Below, in pieces: positions 33,142 to 40,254 of a stretch of DNA of 40,893 bases. The notes beneath the pieces are model-generated. The model did not search any database and was not told the DNA's origin. It was given only the letters and a program-made list of their open reading frames with translations. Both the position numbers and the translations under genes were made by a program. Positions within the stretch are counted from its first letter, which is position 1, and each line of letters begins with the position of its first letter. The DNA lies in NCBI GenBank assembly GCA_900542475.1, contig UQNO01000019.1, forward strand, positions 1-40,893, given 5' to 3'. This DNA comes from an uncultured Bacteroidota bacterium. GTDB lineage: Bacteria; Bacteroidota; Bacteroidia; Bacteroidales; F082.

Positions 33142-34646
33142 TATTTTTTTAAAACGATTCTGAATGTGGTGCCTTGTCCCGTCACGCTGTTCTTCACGAA
33201 TATTTTTCCTTTGTGGTAGTTCTCTATGATGCGTTTTGCCAGCGACAGTCCGAGGCCCCAGCCTCGTTTCTTGGAGGTGTAGCCGGGTTTGAAGATTTGC
33301 TTGTACATTGAGCGGGGCAAGCCCTTGCCGGTGTCGCTGATATCGATGAACACATCGTTGTCGTCTTCGGTCATCTCCACTGTGATTTTCCCCTTGTCGG
33401 TCATCGCGTCGATGGCGTTCTTGGTGAGGTTTTCCAACACCCAGCCGAACAAGGCGGCGTTCAAGGGGATAACTATCTCTCTGACAGGCAGTTGTATGTC
33501 GAATTCAAACTTCGAGGAGAACCGTCGTTGAAGATATTTCATTGTCTTGTCAACAGATGCCACCACGTCGGTTTTCTCAAGAGTGGGTATGGAACCTATT
33601 TTAGAGAAACGCTCCGTGATAGTGTTCAGCCGGTCTATGTCATTCACCATTTCAGCCGTTCCCACGAATGGTTTCTCTTCCAACTTCAGCAGCTCCACCC
33701 ATCCCATCAGCGAGCTCAAGGGCGTGCCAATCTGATGAGCGGTCTCTTTCGCCATGCCCGCCCACACCTGGTTTTGCTCCGAGCGGCGCACATAACTGAA
33801 CAAAAGATATGCCAAAAGGACAAACAGCCCGAAGATAAGCATCTGAATTAAAGGGAAATAACGCATCTGTAACAATAAATCCGACCCTCTGTAATAAATA
33901 TATACCTTGTTGTCGTCAAGATAATTCACCTTTATAGGATAGTTTTCCTCCTGCATCGTATATATTTGATTTTCAACATATTTTGGGTCTTTCATCTTGA
34001 CAGGGTCGAGGTTTCCGTGAGCCAAGACGGTGTTGTCGATGCTGTCCATGATAATGACGGGGGCGCCTACCGCGTTGTCGGTCACATCGTTTATGAAAAG
34101 AGTGAACAAATCATCTAAAACGCCTTTTAATTCGGTGTAAATCAACGATTCTTTATAAAACAGCCATTTTGTCTTTCCGAAAAGGTCGATTTTAATAGGT
34201 TGATAAACGCCGAACTCTTTTATCATATCGTCGTCGAACCTTGTCTTGTCTTTAAGATGTTCCGGCAAGTTGATGGAGAGGTCGATTCTTGCGCTATTGT
34301 CAGTGATTACTACGGGAATGCTGATGTTGCTTTGTATGATGTCGAGGTAAATGGAGGTGTTTTCATCAGGTTTTGCCTCAAGGAAACTCTCGTATGCTTT
34401 CGCCAGCAATTGCACGCGTTTCTGCTCTTGCTCGCTCACCTCGTTGAAGAAAATCTTGGTGTAGTTCATCAGCTCGGCGTGACTCTGCACCGCTTCCGCC
34501 CACATCTCAATCTGTTTTGTCTCCTGCGCCGCGAAACGTTTCACCAAACGACTCGTGTACTGTATTGATATACTTATGATTATGACAGCCAATACCGTGA
34601 GAGCTAAATTCCACCATCTTTTCCGAATGTAAATATTTGTTTTCAT
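33141..34646 (-). CDS. Membrane sensor histidine kinase
   Basis: A 501-residue kinase. Two membrane helices (about 12-30, and YFPLIQMLIFGLFVLLAYLL near 265-285) flank a periplasmic sensor region. The dimerisation helix has the phospho-acceptor His in AKETAHQIGTPLSSLMGW. The ATPase domain shows an N box (ENLTKNAIDAM), DTGKGLP and GWGLGLSLAKRII. I start at the ATG at 34646 (MKTNIYIRKRWW); a TTG at 34661 lies inside the promoter -7 box. No response regulator is adjacent, so its partner is elsewhere. The signal is unknown. Confidence 0.9.
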   Translation of the reverse strand: MKTNIYIRKRWWNLALTVLAVIIISISIQYTSRLVKRFAAQETKQIEMWAEAVQSHAELMNYTKIFFNEVSEQEQKRVQLLAKAYESFLEAKPDENTSIYLDIIQSNISIPVVITDNSARIDLSINLPEHLKDKTRFDDDMIKEFGVYQPIKIDLFGKTKWLFYKESLIYTELKGVLDDLFTLFINDVTDNAVGAPVIIMDSIDNTVLAHGNLDPVKMKDPKYVENQIYTMQEENYPIKVNYLDDNKVYIYYRGSDLLLQMRYFPLIQMLIFGLFVLLAYLLFSYVRRSEQNQVWAGMAKETAHQIGTPLSSLMGWVELLKLEEKPFVGTAEMVNDIDRLNTITERFSKIGSIPTLEKTDVVASVDKTMKYLQRRFSSKFEFDIQLPVREIVIPLNAALFGWVLENLTKNAIDAMTDKGKITVEMTEDDNDVFIDISDTGKGLPRSMYKQIFKPGYTSKKRGWGLGLSLAKRIIENYHKGKIFVKNSVTGQGTTFRIVLKK

Positions 34647-34650
34647 TCCA

Positions 34651-34658
34651 CAAAAATA
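34651..34658 (-). promoter_or_regulatory. Probable promoter -7 box of the histidine kinase
   Basis: The minus strand reads TATTTTTG (34658 to 34651), only 4 bases before the ATG at 34646. Transcription would start at or just inside the first codon, so the mRNA is likely leaderless or the start lies slightly differently. No good -33 is seen. Confidence 0.4.
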
Positions 34659-34744
34659 CAAAAAAATTGATTAATATAAGGTATGTAGCGAAAAATGTTG
34701 TAATTTTACACGTTTTTTTCAAACGAAAAAATTTAAAAAATATT

Positions 34745-37700
34745 ATGGAATATAATTTTGAGGAAATCGAGAGAAAATGGCAGGAATATTGGCGTGATAA
34801 TAAAGTATATCATGTTGATATTGACCATGATAAGCCGAAGTTTTATGTGTTGGACATGTTTCCTTATCCGTCTGGCGCCGGTCTTCATGTGGGTCACCCG
34901 TTAGGTTACATAGCCTCGGACATCTACGCTCGCTACAAACGTCTGAAAGGTTTCAACGTGCTTCACCCTATGGGCTATGACGCATACGGACTTCCGGCTG
35001 AACAGTATGCCATTCAGACCGGCACTCATCCTGCTGTCACCACGGAGAAGAACATCAACCGTTACCGTGAACAGATGGATAAAATCGGTTTCTGCTACGA
35101 CTGGGAGCGCGAGGTGCGTACCAGCGACCCTCATTATTACAAATGGACTCAATGGACATTCATACAGTTGTTCAACTCATATTATTGCAACCGGGCGAAG
35201 CATGCCCGTCCTGTCGCCGAACTCGTCGAAATCTTCGGCAAACAAGGCACTGCCGGCCTCGACATCGCCTGCACCAGACCGATGAGTTTCACGGCGAATG
35301 AGTGGAACGCCATGAAAGAGAGACAACAGCAGGAAATATTGATGAACTACCGTCTCGCGTATCTCGCCGACACTATGGTGAACTGGTGTCCGGAGCTTGG
35401 CACGGTGCTCGCCAACGACGAGGTGCAAGATGGCCTTTCTGTGCGCGGCGGGTTCCCCGTTGTTCGTAAGTCAATGAAACAGTGGCTGCTGCGTATCACT
35501 GCCTACGCTGAACGCCTCCTTCAAGGTCTCGATACCGTGGAATGGACGGAGTCGATAAAAGACGTGCAGCGCAACTGGATAGGCAGGTCGATGGGCGCGT
35601 CTGTTTTCTTTAAAGTCGCTGATAAAGATATTGATTTAGAGGTGTTCACGACACGTGCGGATACCTTGTTCGGCGTCACCTTCATGGTGCTCGCTCCAGA
35701 ACACGAGATGATAAAACAACTCACCGCCAAAGAGCAGCGCGCAGCAGTGGAAGACTATGTCACATGGGCGAAAAACCGCTCTGAACGTGAGCGTATATCA
35801 GAAGTGAAGAAGGTAAGCGGCGTGTTTACCGGCTCTTATGCCGTCAACCCCTTCAACGGAACAAAAATACCGATTTGGGTTTCCGACTATGTCCTTATGG
35901 GCTACGGCACAGGCGCCATCATGGCAGTGCCTGCCCACGACAGCCGCGACTTCGCTTTCGCGCGCCATTTCAACCTCCCAATCATTCAGGTGGTGGCAAA
36001 GCCCGACGAGGAGCCGTCAGACCCTTCGACGTGGGCAGAGTCGTTCGACGCAAAAGAAGGCGTGCTCATAAACTCCGACTTCCTCAACGGCCTCACAGTG
36101 AAACAGGCTATTGCACGTATGATAGAAAAACTCGAAGAACTCGGAATTGGCAAAGGCAAGACCATCTATCGTCTCCGCGACGCTATCTTCAGCCGCCAAC
36201 GCTACTGGGGCGAGCCCTTCCCTGTTTATTATAAAGATGGCATGCCTTATGCCATGGATGTGGATAAACTGCCTCTTGAACTGCCGGCAATAGACGCCTA
36301 CAAACCAACGGATAACGGAGAACCGCCTTTGGCACGAGCAAAAAACTGGGTCACCGAAGAGGGCTATCCCATCGAGACTAATACGATGCCGGGCTTCGCC
36401 GGCTCAAGCGGATACTATCTCCGATATATGGACCCGCGTAACGAAAACGAATATTTCAGCAAGGAAGCCAATGATTATTGGCAAAACGTCGATCTCTACA
36501 TCGGCGGTGCCGAACACGCTACAGGTCACCTTATCTATAGCCGTTTCTGGAACAAATTCCTCTTCGACCTCGGACTCGCATGCAAAGACGAGCCTTTTCA
36601 GAAAATGGTGAACCAGGGAATGATACAAGGACGTTCCAGCATCGCCTACCGTGTCAATTTGGAGAAAATCTGCGAATATGCCGTCTGGAAACGACTGAAA
36701 GAAAACAAACTGGGGCTTACCTTTGTGCGCGACTACAAAGAAGGACACCGCCGCTTCGACTTCTTCTGCCCGGAAAAAGGCTTGATTATAGAAATCAACA
36801 GAATGGGCAACCTCGAAAGAGTGGCGGAACCTTGGCGTAAATTCGCCGATGAACACGGATACCGACTCCTTATGGTGCCTATCGTCGATATTATCAACGA
36901 CTTCGAACAAGGCACCGACTATGTCCGTCAACGTATGATAGACTTCGCCTTGGGCAAAGACGTCCCCGCATTGATACAAGGCGAGGAATATAGCGGCGGC
37001 CCGGTGTTCGTCTCAAAAAACCTGCCCGACATAGAGCAGTTTAGCGACCCCATGCTGGTGGACATCAATATCGTTCACAACGACATACTTGATATTAACG
37101 CTTTCCGCGAATGGCGCGACGACCTCAAAAACGCGAGATTTATCTGCGAAAAAGACAAAGAAGGCAATAAGGTGTTCGTCTGCGACTGGCTCGTCGAGAA
37201 AATGTCAAAGTCGAAGTTCAACGTGCAAAACCCTGACGACCTCATCTCGAAATATGGAGCCGACACCCTGCGCCTCTATGAAATGTTCCTTGGCCCGCTC
37301 GAACAGTCGAAACCATGGGATACACAAGGAATTGAAGGCACCTTCCGCTTCCTGAAAAAGTTCTGGAAACTCTACTCAAAGATAAGCGAGGAACCGGCAA
37401 CTAAAGAAGAACTGAAAGTTTTGCACAAACTCATCAAAAAAGAAGAAGAAGATATTGAACGCATCTCGTTCAACACCGTCGTCTCCGCTTTCATGATATG
37501 TGTCAACGAACTCACCGACATGAAATGCGACAAACGCGCTGTCCTCGAGCCTCTCGCCATCATGATTTCGCCCTATGCACCGCATATCGCGGAAGAACTG
37601 TGGCACAAAATGGGTCATGACGACAGCGTCGTCAACCAGAAGTTCCCAGAGTTTGACGCACAAAACGTAATGGAGAGCTCGTTCCTCTATCCGGTGTCTT

Positions 37701-37867
37701 TCAACGGGAAAAAACGCTTCGACATCGAACTGCCTCTCGATATCAATCAAGACGATGTGAGAACCGCCGTGCTCAATGCGCCGGAAGCAAAGAAATGGCT
37801 CGAAGGTGTCGCAGTACGCAAGGTCGTTTTCATTCCGAAGAAAATCATCAATGTCGTCGTGGGATGA
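34745..37867 (+). CDS. leuS: Leucine--tRNA ligase with an inserted DUF559-like nuclease domain
   Basis: A 1040-residue class I synthetase that charges tRNA-Leu and edits mis-charged products. The start MEYNFEEIERKWQEYW is standard. The HIGH-type motif is HVGH in PSGAGLHVGHPLGYIASD; the CP1 editing domain runs about 240-420 (TTRADTLFGVTFMVLAPEH; MAVPAHDSRDFAFA); the KMSKS loop is VEKMSKSKFNVQNPDDL. Between GMIQGRSSIAYRVN and VFVSKNL, residues about 639-752 are extra and look like a DUF559/Vsr-like nuclease domain. Without them the length is about 928, normal for Bacteroidota. All synthetase motifs are intact and no intein motifs are seen, so the protein is probably made as one chain. Confidence 0.96.
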   Translation: MEYNFEEIERKWQEYWRDNKVYHVDIDHDKPKFYVLDMFPYPSGAGLHVGHPLGYIASDIYARYKRLKGFNVLHPMGYDAYGLPAEQYAIQTGTHPAVTTEKNINRYREQMDKIGFCYDWEREVRTSDPHYYKWTQWTFIQLFNSYYCNRAKHARPVAELVEIFGKQGTAGLDIACTRPMSFTANEWNAMKERQQQEILMNYRLAYLADTMVNWCPELGTVLANDEVQDGLSVRGGFPVVRKSMKQWLLRITAYAERLLQGLDTVEWTESIKDVQRNWIGRSMGASVFFKVADKDIDLEVFTTRADTLFGVTFMVLAPEHEMIKQLTAKEQRAAVEDYVTWAKNRSERERISEVKKVSGVFTGSYAVNPFNGTKIPIWVSDYVLMGYGTGAIMAVPAHDSRDFAFARHFNLPIIQVVAKPDEEPSDPSTWAESFDAKEGVLINSDFLNGLTVKQAIARMIEKLEELGIGKGKTIYRLRDAIFSRQRYWGEPFPVYYKDGMPYAMDVDKLPLELPAIDAYKPTDNGEPPLARAKNWVTEEGYPIETNTMPGFAGSSGYYLRYMDPRNENEYFSKEANDYWQNVDLYIGGAEHATGHLIYSRFWNKFLFDLGLACKDEPFQKMVNQGMIQGRSSIAYRVNLEKICEYAVWKRLKENKLGLTFVRDYKEGHRRFDFFCPEKGLIIEINRMGNLERVAEPWRKFADEHGYRLLMVPIVDIINDFEQGTDYVRQRMIDFALGKDVPALIQGEEYSGGPVFVSKNLPDIEQFSDPMLVDINIVHNDILDINAFREWRDDLKNARFICEKDKEGNKVFVCDWLVEKMSKSKFNVQNPDDLISKYGADTLRLYEMFLGPLEQSKPWDTQGIEGTFRFLKKFWKLYSKISEEPATKEELKVLHKLIKKEEEDIERISFNTVVSAFMICVNELTDMKCDKRAVLEPLAIMISPYAPHIAEELWHKMGHDDSVVNQKFPEFDAQNVMESSFLYPVSFNGKKRFDIELPLDINQDDVRTAVLNAPEAKKWLEGVAVRKVVFIPKKIINVVVG
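36659..37000 (+). other. DUF559/PD-(D/E)XK-like domain embedded in LeuRS
   Basis: The codons for residues about 639-752 of LeuRS encode EKICEYAVWKRLKENKLGL, then FVRDYKEGHRRFDFFCPEKG, LIIEINRMGN and DEHGYRLLMVPIVDI. The order E-x-x-x-W-x-x-L, LG-x-x-F-x-R, DF-x-C-x-E-x-x-L-x-I-E-x-N, then HGYRLL is that of DUF559 (Vsr-like) nucleases. Candidate active-site residues are E644, D672 and E683; the usual D of IELDG is N685. The tail to residue 752 (ALGKDVPALIQGEEYSGG) rejoins the synthetase at VFVSKNL. Codon use does not look different from the rest of leuS. Confidence 0.8.
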
Positions 37868-37892
37868 AAAAATTATTAATCTGAATAAAAAA

Positions 37893-38000
37893 GATGAGGA
37901 CTCTTGGTGGCAAGGCTAAAGTCAAACTTACCAAGACGGCGGCATCGACACCTTATTAATATTAATGGCGTTGTCAATATCGAACACGCCCTTGTTTTTG
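37893..38000 (+). promoter_or_regulatory. Structured leader between leuS and ahcY
   Basis: The gap of 151 bases has two elements. The first (37893-37946) can fold with gatg/catc closing, a perfect cttggt (37903-37908)/accaag (37930-37935) stem, and a possible gact (37899-37902)/agtc (37919-37922) cross-pairing. The second is ggcgt (37967-37971)/acgcc (37986-37990) followed by cttgttttt, a terminator-like end. It could end leuS transcripts or act as an attenuator for ahcY. I cannot match it to a known riboswitch class. Confidence 0.4.
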
Positions 38001-38018
38001 AAATAAAAAAATAGAAAT

Positions 38019-39446
38019 ATGAAAGAAGAACTCAAAAGAATGGACATCCCTTGTCTCATCGCCGACCCGGGTCTGGCGGAGTGGGGAAGAAAAGACATTG
38101 AAATCTCGGAGCACGAGATGCCGGGTTTGATGGCGCTTCGCAAGAAATATGGCGACAGCAAGCCTCTCAAAGGAGCGCGTATCAGCGGCTCGCTTCACAT
38201 GACTGTTCAAACCGCTTGTCTTATCGAGACGTTGAAGGCTCTTGGCGCGGAGGTGCGCTGGGCGAGTTGCAATATCTTCTCGACACAAGACCATGCAGCG
38301 GCAGGTGTCGCGGCAGGCGGAACACCGGTGTTTGCCTGGAAAGGCGAGACTATCGACGATTATTGGTGGTGCACCATGCGCGCCCTCACCTTCCCCGACG
38401 GCAGCGGCCCTGACCTTGTCGTTGACGACGGCGGTGATGCCACACTGCTGATACATAAAGGCTATGAATGCGAGAACGACCCAAGGCTTCTTGATGTAGA
38501 ACCTGCTAACGCCGAAGAAAAAGCCTTGATGGGTGTCGTCAAAGAAACCTATCAACAAGACCCGCGACACTGGCATAAAGTGGTGGCCAACTGGAAAGGT
38601 GTCTCGGAAGAGACAACAACAGGTGTTCATCGTCTGTATCAGATGAAAGAAGCCGGAAAACTCCTCGTCCCCGCAATCAACGTGAACGACAGCGTGACAA
38701 AGAGCAAGTTCGACAACTTGTATGGCTGCCGCGAGTCACTGGCTGACGGCATCAAGCGCGCCACCGACGTGATGCTTGCCGGTAAAGTCGTCGTGGTGCT
38801 TGGCTACGGCGATGTCGGCAAAGGCTGCGCACAGTCGATGCGTTCATACGGCGCACGCGTCATCGTCACCGAAATAGACCCTATATGCGCGCTGCAGGCG
38901 GCAATGGAAGGCTATAAAGTCACAACAATGGAAGAAGCCGTGAAAGAAGGTAATATCTTCGTTACATGCACAGGTAACTGCGACGTGATTACCCTCGAAC
39001 ACATGCTCCAAATGAAAGACCAAGCCATTGTATGTAACATCGGACACTTCGACAACGAAATCCAGGTCAACGCATTGGAGAATCATAATGGTGTCAAGAA
39101 AATAAATATCAAACCACAAGTCGATAAATTTGTCAAACCTGACGGAAAAGCAATCTTTATCCTGGCGGAAGGACGTTTGGTGAACCTCGGCTGCGCCACC
39201 GGCCACGCCAGCTTCGTGATGAGTAACTCCTTTACCAACCAGACATTGGCACAGATGGACCTCTGGGAGAAACGCGGAAAATATCCTGTCGGCGTTTACT
39301 GCTTGCCGAAATATCTCGACGAGGAAGTCGCACGTCTGCATCTCGACAAGATAGGAGTGAAACTCACTAAACTGACACAGAAACAAGCCGATTACATCGG
39401 TGTCCCAATCAACGGGCCGTTCAAAGCTGACATTTACAGATATTAA
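38019..39446 (+). CDS. ahcY: Adenosylhomocysteinase
   Basis: A 475-residue NAD-dependent enzyme that splits S-adenosylhomocysteine into adenosine and homocysteine, relieving product inhibition of methyltransferases. Substrate motifs GSLHMTVQTACLIETL and CNIFSTQDHAAAG are near the N-terminus. The NAD-binding VVVLGYGDVGKGCAQS is near residue 250, with the conserved MLAGK just before it. The C-terminus ends in KADIYRY, expected for this family, whose C-terminal Lys and Tyr contact NAD of the neighbouring subunit. The gene follows leuS after a structured gap and ends at a perfect terminator. Confidence 0.98.
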   Translation: MKEELKRMDIPCLIADPGLAEWGRKDIEISEHEMPGLMALRKKYGDSKPLKGARISGSLHMTVQTACLIETLKALGAEVRWASCNIFSTQDHAAAGVAAGGTPVFAWKGETIDDYWWCTMRALTFPDGSGPDLVVDDGGDATLLIHKGYECENDPRLLDVEPANAEEKALMGVVKETYQQDPRHWHKVVANWKGVSEETTTGVHRLYQMKEAGKLLVPAINVNDSVTKSKFDNLYGCRESLADGIKRATDVMLAGKVVVVLGYGDVGKGCAQSMRSYGARVIVTEIDPICALQAAMEGYKVTTMEEAVKEGNIFVTCTGNCDVITLEHMLQMKDQAIVCNIGHFDNEIQVNALENHNGVKKINIKPQVDKFVKPDGKAIFILAEGRLVNLGCATGHASFVMSNSFTNQTLAQMDLWEKRGKYPVGVYCLPKYLDEEVARLHLDKIGVKLTKLTQKQADYIGVPINGPFKADIYRY

Positions 39447-39452
39447 ACAATC

Positions 39453-39487
39453 GCGGAGACGTTTCATGAAACGTCTCCGCTTTTTTT
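39453..39487 (+). terminator. Rho-independent terminator of ahcY
   Basis: gcggagacgttt pairs perfectly with aaacgtctccgc around a catg loop (39453-39480), followed by seven T's. It lies 6 bases after the stop. The arm gagacgttt recurs in the hairpin at the amidase stop. Confidence 0.92.
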
Positions 39488-39515
39488 ATATGTTTCATGA
39501 AATGTTTCGGCGATT

Positions 39516-39953
39516 TTAATTGTAAACCCTCAACGAAGTGCCGTCATACTGTGTGAAATACTGTATCAACGGATATCCCGTGCCTTCGATTATGTTGCCG
39601 TCGAGAATGGAATATTTGTTGTCGAGACAAGAGTCGATGACAAACGGCAGAGCCACGAAAAGGCGGTTGTCGGGACACGCGTATGGATCGTTTGGCGACA
39701 TGCGCTCGTAAGCACGGAACTCGTCAATGTTATACCTATATATAATAACGCCGTAACTTGGCAATGGCGCTGTTACATACATCCAACCGCCTACAGTGTT
39801 AAGTTCTTGAAATTCAATACTATTAGGATAAATAATAAAATTCAGATTCACATTGGGCGAATTGGGATTTTTAGGTTTGCCGTTGCACGAAACGATAAAA
39901 CCCGACATCAAAACAGCAAAAAAAATCAACGGTATTTTTGAAAATTTTCTCAT
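39516..39953 (-). CDS. Rieske-like lipoprotein lacking cluster ligands
   Basis: A 145-residue predicted lipoprotein. The signal MRKFSKIPLIFFAVLMSGFIVSC gives Cys23 as acylation site. The mature protein has the outline of a Rieske-type fold seen in small Bacteroidota lipoproteins: DEFRAYERMSP, a middle VIDSCLDNKYSILDGNIIEG and the end YPLIQYFTQYDGTSLRVYN. In true Rieske proteins CxH...CxxH boxes hold a [2Fe-2S] cluster; here neither box has His and only isolated Cys remain. A binding or structural role is more likely than electron transfer. The fold assignment is from pattern memory. Confidence 0.6.
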   Translation of the reverse strand: MRKFSKIPLIFFAVLMSGFIVSCNGKPKNPNSPNVNLNFIIYPNSIEFQELNTVGGWMYVTAPLPSYGVIIYRYNIDEFRAYERMSPNDPYACPDNRLFVALPFVIDSCLDNKYSILDGNIIEGTGYPLIQYFTQYDGTSLRVYN

Positions 39954-39971
39954 TTAAAAAATATTTTGGTG

Positions 39972-39979
39972 CAAAATTA
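39972..39979 (-). promoter_or_regulatory. Probable promoter -7 box of the Rieske-like lipoprotein
   Basis: The minus strand reads TAATTTTG (39979 to 39972), 18 bases before the ATG. A TTTG at 40007 to 40004 is 24 bases upstream, longer than the usual spacing. Confidence 0.42.
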
Positions 39980-40158
39980 ATATTTTTTTTGATAAAAAAC
40001 ACTCAAAAAGTGAATGAAAAATCTTTTTAAAAAGCATGGATTTTTCATTTTTTCAAAAAAAATCAAAAAATATTGCGATTATAAAATGTTTATTTCTAAC
40101 GTGTTACAATGCTTTTCAAAAAAACGCCGGAAATATTTTCTCGAAATAAAAATATTTC

Positions 40159-40191
40159 ATTGCGGGAATTCAAAAAAATGTTGTAATTTTG
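40159..40191 (+). promoter_or_regulatory. Promoter of the TonB-dependent receptor gene
   Basis: attg (40159-40162), 21 bases, then taattttg (40184-40191). The -7 box matches TAnnTTTG exactly. The start codon is 63 bases downstream, leaving a leader with an aagg just before the ATG. Confidence 0.6.
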
Positions 40192-40254
40192 AACGCTAAA
40201 AAGTATCCTGAAAAATGGAAATTATTTGAGTAGTATAACATAAAAATTCAAGGT

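Larger units (their letters stand above)
39954..40254. other. AT-rich divergent intergenic region
   Basis: This 301-base gap separates the Rieske-like lipoprotein (minus) from the TonB-dependent receptor (plus). It is strongly AT-rich with long A and T runs. It holds a -7 box for each side (39972-39979 and 40184-40191). An open frame at 40014-40199 is Lys/Phe-rich low-complexity sequence and is not a believable gene. Confidence 0.6.

Noticed and set aside
36659..37000. An intein in leuS
   Set aside because: The insertion has no Cys or Ser at the N-junction, no blocks A/B/F/G and no terminal His-Asn before Cys/Ser/Thr. The rejoining sequence is VFVSKNL. A domain insertion fits better.
37893..37950. 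A SAM-II or SAH riboswitch before ahcY
   Set aside because: A gctaaag segment and a gagga segment recall those classes, but the conserved cores and their order do not line up, so no class is named.
40014..40199. A 61-codon plus-strand gene before the TonB-dependent receptor
   Set aside because: It is Lys/Phe/Asn-rich low-complexity translation of AT-rich promoter DNA and contains the receptor's promoter.
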